Position numbers and translations under genes: made by a program
The notes under the pieces: generated by a model
Told to the model about the DNA's origin: nothing
The model's database searches: none
What the model saw: the letters and a program-made list of their open reading frames with translations, nothing else
Assembly: GCF_025766255.1 (NCBI RefSeq)
Contig: NW_026516732.1
Location: forward strand, 124,001 to 188,000
Direction of reading: 5' to 3'
From: Zychaea mexicana
Lineage: Eukaryota > Mucoromycota > Mucoromycetes > Mucorales > Lichtheimiaceae
DNA: 64,000 nucleotides
Shown: piece by piece, positions 9,940 through 22,167 of the stretch
Numbering within the stretch: position 1 is the stretch's first letter
How the letters are laid out: each line of letters opens with the position of its first letter

Positions 9940-11794
9940 CTATTCTATCATCAAGGATTCCAATGTGGATTGCTTGACTGCAGGCAAAACCAGCGTGCTC
10001 TGCTTGCTAAGAAGTTGATCGTGAATGACGTTCATGGCGGTTACTGCCTTGGCCTCTTCGATGACACACGAGATGTTTATTTCCGAAGCTCCCTGGGAAA
10101 TCATTTCAATGTTGACGCCAGCCGACGCCAGCGTCGTAAACATCATGCCGGCAATACCAACCATGTTCTTCATCTGTTTGCCAACCAACGACAAGATGGC
10201 CATGTTATTCAGGACGTCCACCCGACCGACGGATCGCAGGTCTTCAATCACGCGCAGCATATCCTTTTCATTACTGTCCGCACCCAAGGCCATCGAAACG
10301 TGTACTTCGGATGTCGAAATGAGATCGACGACAACACCATATCGATCAAGCGTGGAAAAGATCTTTGCAAAGAAACCGTGGCTGACACTTTTGCGATTGG
10401 AGTGAACGTTGAGCACCATCAAACTGTCCTTGATGGTGACTGCAGTAGGATATTTGCGCGACAGGTCGAGATGGTAGCCGTTTTCGGCCAGCACCTTGGG
10501 AGAATGAGGGGGTGTCGATGTGCCGTCCTTTGAAACAGAGTCGGTCGGGAAGACGACAGTGCCTTGACCACGTGGATTTTGGACGTTCTTGATGCGGATA
10601 GGGATGTGTGCACGGATCACTTGCTCCATGGTGAAAGGGTGGATGACTTCAGAACCATAGTAAGTCAATTCGGATGCTTCTTCAGGAGTGATGATCGAAA
10701 TCAAGCGGGCGGATTTGACTTTACGCGGGTCAGCAGTGAAGATACCGTCGACTTCTTTCCAGACTTGAAGTTCCTCGGCGCCCAATCCCACAGCGGTCAA
10801 TGCTGCACACAGATCAGTGTAACCACGACCAATGGTGGTGAGTAAGCTACCAGGGACGATGCCAAAAAAGCCTATGTGATTCGTGTATGCAATTTTTTAT
10901 TTTCAGCTACTTGTCCCAAACAAAATGGCCGCGACTTTGGTCCTTACCTGTAACAACGGGGACCTTGTTTCCACATTCGCGCACTTTTTCGGCCATGCGC
11001 TCGCCCAAGTAGTCATAGAAACGCTGATCCAAAACGTCAAACTCGCGGTCAATGATATTCTCAAAAGAAACAAATGCTGCATCCACATCCTACACGGACG
11101 AAGATAATACAACGTTTAGCAAACGGAGCCCACAGATAACATGTTTCGCAGATTGTTCCATTTCCTTCGTTTTTACTCCAACCTCCGCCCCCGTGCATTT
11201 GTGCTTATTGTCTAAACGTACCCGATCTTGTAGCACAGCAGCAACAATTCTACAGGATAGCTTTTCACCAACACCAATGATGATATCTCGCGATCGTGGG
11301 GAGATCTCATTAATGATCTGAGCTGCTTCCAAGAACGATTTTAACTTTGTGCAATCGCGCTCGATATCCTTCTTCAAAAGCTCACGGATTTCTGGGTCAT
11401 TGATCATTTCGTCGGCAACGTTCAAGTGGTCTTTTGAAAGGTCATTGATGATGTGTAGATATTCTGTTGATCCAGGTCGCAAAGCTTCGTCTGCTGCACG
11501 GATAAGTCGATTCGTCGTACCCGTCTGTTTGCTTTCGCCACTTCGTGCTGAACAAACCACCACCACTTGGTTTTGCTTGACGTATTCCCTAGACGAGATG
11601 ATGCAACAGTCAGGTATAAGGTCACACAAGCCTCTTTTTTATTTATTTTTTCCCTCTTCAAAACGGAATCGTGCATACTTGATCACTTGATTGGCAATGT
11701 TGTCCAGGAATTTACCGACGCTGGTACCGCCGAACTTCTGAACTACCCAAGGCAGCTTGGGGTTGTTGTGGTAGACGGGTTTGGTGAGTGGCAT
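9940..11794 (-). CDS. HOM3: Aspartate kinase (aspartokinase)
   Basis: Catalyses ATP-dependent phosphorylation of L-aspartate, the first step toward threonine, methionine and homoserine. Four exons join cleanly. Exon 1 (11794-11679) contains the nucleotide-binding signature WVVQKFGGTSVGKF. Exon 2 starts at 11588 with KEYVKQNQVVVVCSARSG and holds the helical region with IIIGVGEKLS. Exon 3 starts DVDAAFVSFENII and ends NKVPVVTG. Exon 4 has GFFGIVPGSLLTTIGRGYTD, ELQVWKEVDGIFTADPRKV and two C-terminal ACT domains (from about MVLNVHSNRKS and NMAILSLVGKQM) that give allosteric feedback control, in yeast by threonine. The stop is at 9940-9942. The start at 11794 gives MPLTKPVYHNN just ahead of the kinase fold; an upstream in-frame ATG would add a phenylalanine run and is less likely. 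Length, about 520 residues, is normal. Confidence 0.96.
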
Positions 11795-13653
11795 GTATGT
11801 TACGTACGGCGGAACAAAGGAAGAAAAAAAAAAAAAAAAAGAGAAATACAAGGGCGGTTTCGGAATAGGTTTGGGACGGCGGCCTTATATATGAAGGGGT
11901 GGAGGGGATTGTTTTTTGATGTTGTGAGTCAAGGAAGGTCTGGCAGCCAATAGGGTTTTGGATCAACATGCCCAATTAGATTTTCTCGGATTATCATATC
12001 AATCGGATCTAGCGGGAACATTGCTATTATCTTTTGGTTTAGAGGGACGATAAGTAAATTTTTACTTTGCCACACTCCACATATACACCCCCCCTCAGTA
12101 CCCGACATTGAGCTTCATGTGCGTGCAAATGGGCACCATGCTCCCAATGTGTGTGTGAACAGTGTGTGTTTATCATATTAAAATCATCTGCCTCCTTTTG
12201 CTTTCAAACTATTTGCATACGCATTTTTGCCCGTCAGACGAATTCAGCAGCCATCCTTATACAAATTGATTGGCCGATAAGTAATTTTTTAGGCCGGCCT
12301 GATGCGAGGACTACTTCCATTCACGCTGGTGTCCTTGTATTCTAGATGAGCAAATGACTTGAGCATGAAAGTCATTTCCTTGCTATACTATTAGCTTAAT
12401 ATGGGAAAGAAAGACGTGTTGGTTATGGTCACCAACTATGTGGTGCTTTTGTACGTATAATTTTCTTGTCAACAGACAAGGCAAAGTACTTTGATGGTGA
12501 GTGGATAGCCAAAGCAAGTGGCTTTCAAGCGCTGCATGTACATGTTATCAGACAACGGGCAAGCATTATAATGTCCCTTACTGTTAGTTGACATTACTAC
12601 TAATGCTGTTGAGAACTTAAAAGCCCTTCTACCTGCTACTTCTACTTTAACTGGCACGACCACAAAAATCAGTTGCGAAGGGAGCAGAAACCACGGCAGT
12701 AATTTGCGCCAAGGAGTTATGTCTAACAGCTCTCTCTTGTATCCGTTTAGCACACTGCTGGAAAGATATCCGTGATGTTTTTGGCGTACCAACGTGTCCA
12801 ACAATGGTGGATATAATCGTCGGTAAAATAATTCTTGAAATGTACCCAACCGTATCTCTAAATGTATTACTTTAGCAGTCATTTAGAGAGCGAGTTAGCG
12901 AGACAAGGCACATATGAGGTTCCCCTTTCTTTTCAAATGGTATGGAGAGCTGGATAGGCTGCAATCCTTTGCACTCAGTTCTTCTGCCCGAATTTGAAAC
13001 CCTGATAATACTTTGAGCTCGATACTGTAAAATCTCATACTTACACTCATTCTATTGAAGCTTGATCAGTGTGTACACTACAGCACAGTTCGGTTACCGG
13101 TTTGAGAATCCCAACGAGCTATATATGTTTTTTGAATATGTGCAGATTTTCTGGCTTCCCTTAAAACAGTCAATGCCGGCACTCTTATGGAATCGATTGC
13201 CACGGACAGTTAGCAGCAATGTTGCTTCTTCCAACTGACATTGTCTATAACAGCGATACCAAAAATCGCAGTGATAGGCCTACTCAACCACTGGCTATGT
13301 GCATTTTAACAAACATCGAGCATTGGGAGCGTCTAGTCTTGTTCACGCGCCATCATGCAAACGATCTATGGAACAGGAGTCCATTGGGTGGATCGACAAC
13401 GGAAGCCGATCGGCCCGAAATTTGATAACGTAACATCTGACAAACCATTAAGCTTGCTGCTATTGTAGTGCCTGTTGCTGCTGCTGCTGCTGCTGCTGCA
13501 CTGCACTGCATATGACATAACCTTATGACATGGGTCTTTGCAAATCGAGCACAGATACAAGGTTGTGTGGGTCTTTTTTCTTCTACTGTCTGAACAAAAT
13601 TCGCTTTACCCTCGATCGTCGGTGGGTCTCATTTTTACAAAATACAATTGACA
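11795..13653. other. Long spacer upstream of HOM3
   Basis: Holds the HOM3 promoter and then about 1.5 kb of A/T-rich DNA. A minus-strand open frame at 12469-12882 (137 residues) and a plus-strand frame at 13219-13425 have no recognisable domains. A short CAG/CTG microsatellite lies at 13476-13499. Nothing else can be supported. Confidence 0.35.
13476..13499. repeat. (CTG)n microsatellite
   Basis: About eight uninterrupted trinucleotide units in non-coding DNA, followed by the short repeat ctgcactgca. Confidence 0.8.
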
Positions 13654-14159
13654 ATGTCACAGAAATGTGAATGCTGCAGAACCATAACGGCCTACATATG
13701 CCCTGTTGTGGAGTGCCAAGAATCTTTTGACAACGAGGGCCAGTATGAAAACCACAGACTTGCTCGACATTGGGGGCTAGCTGCTTCTGTTGCTCCAGGT
13801 TCGTTGTGTTGTTACCGGGTAGTATAATGTGTGTGGGTGGCAGCAGTAGAAAAAAGAAAAAAGAAGTTTTGGCCGCTGGGCTGATAGGAAAAAGGGAAAA
13901 CATAATAGAGCGAGCCCACAAGGTTGTCAAGGAGATTGACGCTGCCGAATGTGTACACGAGAAACGTCACGAACGACGGGAAGGCGAGGTCAGAATAAAG
14001 CGTATTTCGAAGCAAGGACATTATCAGAACCATTGGAAGCTGGATCTTGTGCCCAACATGCCGGTGAAGAGGCGGATTGTGGTAAAGAGTATCAATCAGC
14101 GAGCGACACGGGAGGATGTTGACAATGACGATGACAGCGCCACGGAGCTGTCACCATGA
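13654..14159 (+). CDS. Small basic protein with a C2H2-like zinc finger
   Basis: ATG 13654 opens MSQKCECCRT, followed by a candidate finger with spacing C-x4-C-x12-H-x4-H (CPVVEC...ENHRLARH). The downstream part, to the stop at 14157-14159, is a Lys/Arg-rich charged region (RKKKKEVLAAGL, EKRHERREGEVRIKRISK) ending in an acidic tail (DNDDDS). The two parts are in different frames, so an intron or frameshift must lie between about 13743 and 13860. A donor at 13743 (GTATGA) with acceptor at 13843 joins frames but removes the two histidines; a shorter intron near 13790-13855 would keep them, but its sites are weak. Function is unknown; a nuclear nucleic-acid-binding role is inference. No neighbour relationship was seen. 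Confidence 0.45.
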
Positions 14160-14902
14160 TAGCATAGTACTGTTTTTACACCTACTACATAACTATAGTT
14201 GTATACTACTTCCCAATCCCCCCATTCCCAGGGAGGCGGAATCATGACGGAGGTCGATCCTCCTTTCAATTCGTGTCACCTTTCATTATCAGCTTGTTTC
14301 ATAATGTGTAATGACTTTGACCCATCTGTGCACTTGGTTGGGGGTCAATGACCCTAGAGTGTTTTAGCGAGGCTTCTTTTGCCTATTAGCCAGCATACCC
14401 AGGCACACACTCTCTTAGGAATGGAAGATGGAAGGAGAGTGGGTGGGGTGCCAAAGCGACAAGGCCAATCCACACAGAAAAAAAATAAATAATTTTATTG
14501 TTGGCCTTGCCAGAGGTTTTTCCGACGTTTCTTTTTTTCGATTTTATGACCCAATGAAGTACTTGGCGCATTTCTTTTCCACCTTTAAGCCGATTTGCCG
14601 TCTAATAAAAGGCGACCGCATCCCATCTGTTTCTGAATAGGAACAATATGGACACAACGAGTAAACGGAAAAACACACCCCTCAAGCTCTCTTTCGCTTT
14701 TTCTTCTTTTTTTTTTTCCTTATTTTTCTTCATGCCCTTTTCCACGACTCCGTAGTCCTTTTTGTCCTTTTGTGAACCATTTTTACTGCATATGTTGATA
14801 TTGCCTCCCGACCTCGCCAGCCATAACAAAATAAAACAGCAGCAGCAGCAGTAACAAAGCTACATACATACATAACACATACACACCCATTACCACACAG
14901 CA
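14160..14902. other. Spacer and promoter of the MFSD1-like gene
   Basis: A/T-rich with long pyrimidine runs (14700-14740), CAG runs in the last 80 bp and a CA-rich leader just before the ATG at 14903. Short open frames on both strands are shadows of low-complexity sequence. Confidence 0.4.
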
Positions 14903-17454
14903 ATGAGCAGCAGCAGCAGCAGCAGCACCACTACACCACCGGCAGATCAGTCAACATCATCATACCCTCTCGATCCCCTGAATCAGCTAACCAGCGAAAA
15001 GCAGCGACTTGCTGCAAGGCGTGAAAACAACGGCGACAGCGACACCCATACCACCACCGACCCGCGTTCCTCGGCGCCGAACAACGCGGACTCACAGCAA
15101 CAGCAACAACAGCAGCAACAAAGTACGACTGCACCCGATTCAATCCACGAAGATCTGTTCTATGGTGAAAACGGAGGCGAGTCGGCGGCAATATACAGCA
15201 AAGAAGCAACGCTATCGAGTAATCGGGAGGAGGATTTGTTTGTAAAAGCCAGCTGGCGTTTAAAGCTGTTAATTTTGTTTTGCATGCTTGCATTGCCCGT
15301 GGGCTGTCATTATTTGGAAGCCACCGTGGGTACACTGAAAACGGCACTCAAAGATGTAAGTAGCAAGCAGCAGTTGGTGGATTGGACGAACTCGTCCTTG
15401 GCGTGTTGTACCCCTCTGTGTGCGCGCGCGCGAGCACACTCACTCACACACACACACACACACACACACGCGATCGCCGTTTTTCCTACCGTCGTTCACC
15501 ACGCCCCGCCCCCCCCCCGTTTATCCATCTCAGTAACTTATCGGTATTATAGAACATGCACATCAACAATACCCAGTTCGGTATCCTCGTTTCTGCGGTT
15601 ACCCTGGTAAACACGGTCCTGCCACTGTTTGCCGGCATTTTCATTGACGATTTGTCCAGCCTTGGATCAATTCGTGGTACAACCCTCGTCAGCATTGTTA
15701 TTTTCATTGGCAGCATGCTCGTATCTATTGGCAGTGGCCGAAACAGCTTTCCAATCATGGTGGCTGGTCAAGTTGTTTATGGTTTAGGTGGCGGCATGAT
15801 CGTTACTATGCAAGAAGGTAAACTTTAAAATTTTGCATCATCCACTATTGGGTCAATGTATCCTCGAACACCCCCCCCGCCTCTTTCAACTAAATCATTG
15901 TAATAGGCATCTTATCTCGCTGGTTCAGAGATCGAGAATTAGCCATTGTGATTGGTATTTTATTATGTGTTGCACGGTTGACAAAGTGGGCTGCCAAAAT
16001 GGTCTGCTATCCGATTGTCTATTCGAGCGGTTCCCATTCCTGGCCGATCCATGTGGCGACCATCTTTTGTGCAGCAGGCGTATTGATGAATGTCCTGTAC
16101 TGGATGGTAATGTGGCATAACGGCTGGGCAACCTTGACGGGCAGAGAAATTGCCCAGCCAAAGCACAAGTATCGCAACCATTTCAATAACAGTAACACGG
16201 TAACGCCTGTGCCAAGTCGACGCCTCTCTGTGATATCTCAGGCAGCGGCTACCATGAATACGAATACGCGCCGTCGCAAACCGTCTGGATTTCAATTCTC
16301 GTACAAGCTATTTCTGTATGTGCCTGGCACGTTTTGGATGATCCCTTGGATCCAACTGATCATGTCCAGTGTACTGAGCAGCTTTGATGATATCGCGACG
16401 TAAGTCCTTACAAAGTAGCATTCCTCATCCCAAAACCACAAGTATCTCACTTTCTATATATAACAGTGAATTTGTTCAGTTTCGCTTCCAGACAACGAGT
16501 ATCATGGCTGGCGTACGTATATGAATACTTTGAGGGTTGATATCGAGCGTTACAGTTATGGGATCGCCCATTAACCGATTTTTGTTGTGACCTGCATAGT
16601 ATCAAAGCAGTTTGACTCAAGTTGTTCCAATCGTGGTGGCTCCTATCATGGGCATTGCTGTACATCGTTATGGCCAACGTGTCACTAGCTGTAAGTGGTC
16701 TTTCCTTCACCATTTATATATGTGTAATTCAACCAGAGAAAAAGATGAATCTAACCTCTGTTTCATTTTTTTTTCATGCCATGTAGTGCTCTTTGCCACA
16801 TTGGTACTGATTCTATCCATGGTGTTGCTGGCCCACACATGGATTGTGCCTGCTGCAGGCATGATTATCTTTTCAATAGCACTTGCATTAGGCCCAGTGT
16901 CCGTACTGAGCTCCACATCCATGTTGCTACCACACGAGTTGGCCGGCACGGGCATGGGTCTGCACAAATGTGCCAACAATATCGGCACAACGATTGTCGC
17001 TGTGATTGTTGGCTATGTTCAAGACCTGACTTACCATGACGGCGACTCGGCAGATGACCACAGGGACCTGCAAAATGAATACAATGGGGTCATGACCATG
17101 TATCTCGTCATGGCATGCAGCTCGACGCTGGTCGTCGGGGTCTTTTGGCTGATGGATCACAAGATTCTCAAGGGATGGTTGCAAGCAGATAAGACCGAGC
17201 GGGATCGACGACTCGACGTGGCCAAGCATGAACAAGATGAAGAAGACCGTGCTGTTCGATACCCTTATTACGGCGTGGCGCCCGAGGAGCAGGAAAAGCG
17301 CAGGAATATGGCACTACAAATGATTGGCAGTCGGATGCGATCCAAAAAGACATATGTTTATGTCACAATCTATACCTTTTGGTTTGTGGCCGCGTGGGTC
17401 ATTTTCTTTACCTTTGCTCTTATGCCTGTATATCAAAACTACACTATCCATTAA
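14903..17454 (+). CDS. MFSD1-like major facilitator transporter
   Basis: A 12-TM MFS protein resembling the MFSD1 group, whose animal member exports dipeptides from lysosomes; by analogy this one may act at the vacuole. Six exons join in frame. Exon 1 (14903-15355) encodes a Ser/Thr/Gln-rich cytosolic tail with a nine-Gln run, then TM1 (LILFCMLALPVGCHYLEATV). Next are MHINNTQFGILVSAVTLVNT and LFAGIFIDDLSS (loop 2-3), then GQVVYGLGGGMIVTMQEGIL and SRWFRDRELAIVIGI. These are followed by a hydrophilic central loop, EFVQFRFQTTSIMAG, and the C-terminal half with HELAGTGMGLHKCANNIGTT. The stop is at 17452-17454, overlapping an AATAAA. Intron 1 contains a CA microsatellite. Substrate is unknown. The splices at 15355, 15903 and 16783 all give the expected family continuity. 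Confidence 0.85.
15445..15469. repeat. (CA)n microsatellite in intron 1 of the MFSD1-like gene
   Basis: About twelve CA units, preceded by a short (CG)n run and followed, about 45 bp on, by a C-run. It lies within the first intron, so length changes would not alter the protein. Confidence 0.9.
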
Positions 17455-19851
17455 TAAAATTGTATATTTTATTTGACCTTTTGTACATTTAAATAAAAAC
17501 TGTCGTCCCTACTGTATCATAATGCTTTCGAAACAGCTATGTATGTCGCGTTTGCTGATTCAAACAATCCCAATCGAGAATAGAGTCTCAGGCGAACAGA
17601 TCTTCTCGTAACAGTTTCAACGATTGCATAGCAGCACAGATGGTTCAGTTAGAGACAAGCCTTTTATAGATAAGTCATAACAATGCACATATCATCTAGA
17701 AACACGGCTGCCGAGCAAGTAAGTGGCTGGCAATATCTCCTGACTGATTCTTTCCCTTACAGCAATTCTCATACCATAGATAATAAAAGCACAAGCATTA
17801 AGTTTCTAACTAGTGCCAGGCATGCATTTTAAAATGTGTGGATGTACTCTAATCGCGTATGCAGAAACTGCGTCAGGACCCTTTTCTTCGCACGTTTGAT
17901 TATTTAATCATGTCGTTACTTATCACAGCACAGTAGCAGACAGCTGCACCAGGATACTGATAATGATGGCTCAAGCAAGACGTCCGCTATCTATAAATCA
18001 CTTTAGGGCCATATAAAACAACGCTGCCTCCCGTATACGTCTTTTCTCAACCTTCCTACTAAATCTACGAAACTAAAGGCACTTTTACACAGAAAAAAAA
18101 GTCAATAACAAGGACATTGTTTTCTGCTCCTACGTATACCATATAAAATGGCAGAAGCAAAGAAAAAGACGTTGTGTATGTGGAAAGAAGTGCATCTAAT
18201 CGCGTGATAAGCGTTTGTATTGCTGCAACCAGATAAACCGGCCATCCCGACCATTCCGACAAGACTTCTTTTTGTATAACCTGTATCCTAGTTTGAACCT
18301 ATTTGGCGCTATATATGACGCCCCGACCCCACAACACTCGTAGCTATACGCAAGACTGTAATGCGCGACGGGGATCACCCACAGCACGAGAGTCCTGTAT
18401 GCAAGGGTCAACTCGACCATGTTTTTTTGGTTTATAAAACAAGACCAGCACTTGTTGCGATTAAGGGTACGTAGACATCGACAAAGAATAGTAACTCCAC
18501 TTGACCGCTAACACTTCTTTTCTAACGAGCACTTCTTGTCATACATAAAAGAAGAGATAATGAAAAGCAAAAGCAGCGTCATTGGAACATCCCAAAAAAG
18601 GGAACAAGGGCTGGTCACGAGACGCATCATCAGCATCTTCTATCTCGCTTTCCCCTGGCAAGGATTATTATTGATGGGTTCCTGCATAACACAATGTAGA
18701 GAATTTCATGGGTGTTTGTGGAACAATGCGTGTGTATGTTTGTGTGTGCGTGTGTGTGTATGTGGGGACGACAGCCGATGACCTCATTGGACTTCTTTCG
18801 TTTTTGACACTTTGCTAAACTCACTTGCACAACACCAACAACAATCAGTAACATTGCATCACCTTTGTGAAAGCGACGGTATCAAAGAAACGGTGCTCGC
18901 CTGTAAAGGGGGGGATAGCGGAAATTGCCACATACACGTACATAACTTTATGTGTGCTGAGCAGTGAACATTGAAACGCGATGACGGGTATGCATATATA
19001 TTTTTGCAACTGCGACATCATTACTCCTCTTCCCTCTATGGCTTTACTCTCCCCACCCCCCCAAAAGGAAACAACATCGAGATATATGCCTGACACTCTC
19101 TTCCATAAATGTAAGATGCATAGTGGAAAAAGATAAGCAATTCCCGTTTCGGGGAGCAGCATACAGTAACTTAGCAACAAAGTAACCAAGAGACCCCGGT
19201 CTCCATGTGGTTAAATGATGCTGATGATGAGGGTTCACGTTTATCATTTCAATGACGACCCAGCAGTGCACATCACGGGCAGACAGAGGGTCGTTGCACA
19301 CCTCTTGCGAGTATTCCCAAACCAGGAGAAAGTCAGGGGGGGCGGGTATGTTGTTGCTGTTGCTTGATGACGATAAGCCCTTGTTCATATCAAAGGCTTG
19401 TGATCATATGAATGATACACCCTCTCTCTCACTTACTTTATCTCTCACAGACTGCTCTAGAAATAGAGTATGAGGCAGCTGTCACTTTCTTTGTTGAAAT
19501 GATGAAATAGAACCGGTGGATTTTGGGGGATGAAAAGACTCGGCGAGCACACAAGAGGAAGAAGAGTGCGTCATTGCTGTAGCACAAGAAATGGTCAGAT
19601 TAGGCAATTCCTGCCTTCTTCCCAAAAGGATCAAGGGTGTCTGAACAACAAGACGCTTTATTTATAACCATCACCTCTTACTTTGTTATGTACGTAGTCG
19701 GAGAAAAAAGAGCAAAGGAAGATCGCTGTATGTGCTCTTCTTATTAGGGGGGGGTTGCTCTTTTATAATAAAGCCCGGTCTTCGGCTTTCAACCTATTTC
19801 GAACACAGTTCTTTCTTTTTCTCTCTTTTTCTTTCGTTTCACACACAAACA
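17455..19851. other. 2.4-kb region without a recognisable gene
   Basis: Lies between two plus-strand transporter genes. It contains a GT-rich tract near 18729-18765, g-runs at about 19052 and 19336, and several small open frames (the best at 18196-18420 minus, 74 residues, with a hydrophobic N-terminus) with no family. A TATA-like TATAATAAAG at 19764 and a pyrimidine-rich leader at 19810-19838 form the promoter of the next gene. It is long for a spacer in this window and could hold distal regulatory sequence or a non-coding RNA, but nothing in it can be named. Confidence 0.35.
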
Positions 19852-22167
19852 ATGTCATCTCCATTACCGGTGAATGCCAAAGCATTCTCCGATCGACACA
19901 ATCAAGAACAATACCAAAATGACAGCGAACGGAATCTTGCCGGTTCGTTTGACCGAGCTTCGTCCATAGCCCGCCTGTCGTCTTCACCCGTCCCACCCAA
20001 CGTCTTTTACGGCTCGTCTCCAGCGGCATCCATCAAAACCTATGGCAGCACAAACGGCAACGGCGGTGGTGCTGGTGGCGGCGCCGACTTGAGCCGAGTA
20101 GGCAGTAGCCACTCACTCTTCCGCCCCTTGTCCAATACAACCACACATACGGATTTGCCAGAGGGCCAAGTTGCCAAAATGGTAAAGCGACACTTGGTCG
20201 AGACCTCGCCAGTGCCGTCACGTCACGAAGACGAATACCCGTCGGATGACAACTCGTCCGGCATCACGTCAGTCCATCAGCTTCCTGGTGGATCGATCAC
20301 CCACGGTATCTACAAGTGGACCGAAAATGTAGAGCACAGTCGATACCAGCGGAAACGAACCCGATCCGTGGTATTGCCGCGCAACGAGCCGTCAGATCCT
20401 GCCTTGGCCAACCTCAAGGATCCGGGAGGTTTCCGTCGTCATTTTATTCGTGCACAGCGTCAAGGCCAGGAGCCATCGCCTTGGGCGACCAAGTCGTTTG
20501 TTGAGTTTCTGGCATTGTATGGCCATTTTGGTGGTGAAGATCTGAGCGATGACGAGGATGATGATGACGACGAAGAAGAAGAAGGGTTCTTGGAGGGTGC
20601 AGATGAGGAGTCTCCGCTGATACCTCAGAGACGTGGCGACGAACCGCAGGGCACGGCAACGCCAGCAAAGGCGGTGTTCTTACTGCTAAAGTCATTTGTC
20701 GGCACCGGAGTCATGTTTTTACCCAAAGCGTAAGTTGGGGGGGGGGCAGAGTTGCTGTTGTTGCTTACCTGTTTGCAGCTTTGTTTGTGTGTGGGCTAAT
20801 GTGGAGAGAGAGAGAGAGGGTATGTGTGTGTGTGTGTGTTGTTTTGATTACTAACCCAAGACTGGCTCCAATCACGTTGTGGGATGATCCGTGCGCCATA
20901 CATGATAGGTTTTACAATGGAGGCTTGATCTTTTCAACGGTCCTGCTTTCGTCCATTGCGGTCATTTCGCTCTATGCCTTCCTTTTGCTCATTGAGACGC
21001 GTAACAAGGTTCCAATGTCATTTGGTGACATTGGTGGCGTCCTCTTTGGCAAGGGCATGCGTCTTCTTGTGCTGTTTGCCATTACACTTTCGCAGGTTCG
21101 TTTTTTTACTTTTTACTGGTGAACGGGTGATGACGGGGGGACTGATAGGGCTGATGTGGGGGTGTCAATGATGGGTTGTTATCTCGCTTAGTAACTAAGC
21201 GCATGGCAATGTGTTTCAGATTGGCTTTGTGTGTGCATACATGGTCTTTGTTGCACAGAACCTGCAGGCCCTCGTAGAGTCTATCTTCCACTGCGAGGTT
21301 AACGTCCCTCTCGCCTATCTCATCCTGGGCCAGATTATCGTGTTTGTGCCCTTGGCCATGATCCGAAAGATCCAAAAGCTGTCTGCCTTTGCCTTGATTG
21401 CTGATTTGTTCATTCTCATCGGCCTGGTCTACCTCTACTATTACGATTTCCTTGTCCTGGCTACGCATGGCATTGGCCAAGTCATCTGGACTGTCAACCC
21501 GTCTTCCTTCCCCATGTTTATCGGCACCGCTGTGTTTACATACGAGGGCGTTGGCCTTGTGATCCCCATCACCGAATCCATGAAGGATCCGTCAAAGTTC
21601 CCCAAAGTGCTTTCATGGACCCTTTTCGGCATCACCCTCCTGTTTCTGTCCATCGGATTCATCTCTTATCTCGCATTCGGTGAAGAGGTCCAGACTGTCA
21701 TTATGCTCAACCTGCCTGCCACCGGTACGGTCGATACCATTCAAGGCCTCTACGCACTGGCGATCTGCTTGTCCATCCCACTCCAGTTGTTCCCAGCCAT
21801 CCGTATCATGGAGAATGGTCTGTTTACCCGCTCCGGCAAGAACAACCCTGTGGTCAAGTGGCAAAAGAACGCATTCAGATTCGCCATGGTTTTGGCGTGC
21901 GCCGGAATTGCCATTGCTGGCTCGAGCGATCTCGATAAGTTTGTCTCTCTGATCGGTTCCTTTTGCTGTGTTCCGCTCTGTTTCCTGTTCCCACCACTGT
22001 TTCATCTCAAGGGCGTGGCCAGTACGTTCCGTCAGAAGTTTATCGATATCACCATCATCGTGTTTGGCGTTGTATCAATGACATACACAACCTTCATCAC
22101 CGTCTCTCTTTGGTCCACCGGTGATGAAGCTCCACCAGTCTCTAGATGCATTCCTCATGGCAACTAG
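19852..22167 (+). CDS. AVT3: AVT3-like vacuolar amino-acid transporter (SLC36/AAAP family)
   Basis: An AAAP-family transporter of the AVT3/AVT4 group, which export neutral amino acids from the vacuole. Three exons (19852-20729, 20909-21095, 21220-22167) give 670 residues. The first 270 form a long hydrophilic cytosolic tail with Ser-rich stretches, an Asp/Glu run (DDEDDDDDEEEE) and a dileucine-like EESPLIPQ that could direct it to the vacuole. The membrane domain starts at AVFLLLKSFVGTGVMFLPKA, the conserved first TM of the family, and continues with FYNGGLIFSTVLL, QIGFVCAYMVFVAQNL, and FIGTAVFTYEGVGLVIPITE, the conserved TM6 motif. About eleven TM segments follow family order. The splices restore the family sequence exactly (PKA|FYNGG, SQ|IGFV). 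The Lys/Glu-rich tail is typical of fungal members. The name follows the yeast gene; orthology to AVT3 rather than AVT4 is not resolved. Confidence 0.92.

Noticed and set aside
9892..10533. 213-residue plus-strand frame opposite HOM3
   Set aside because: Antisense shadow of the conserved aspartokinase exon.
12469..12882. 137-residue minus-strand frame in the HOM3 upstream spacer
   Set aside because: No domain, start context or splice partner; could not be told from chance.
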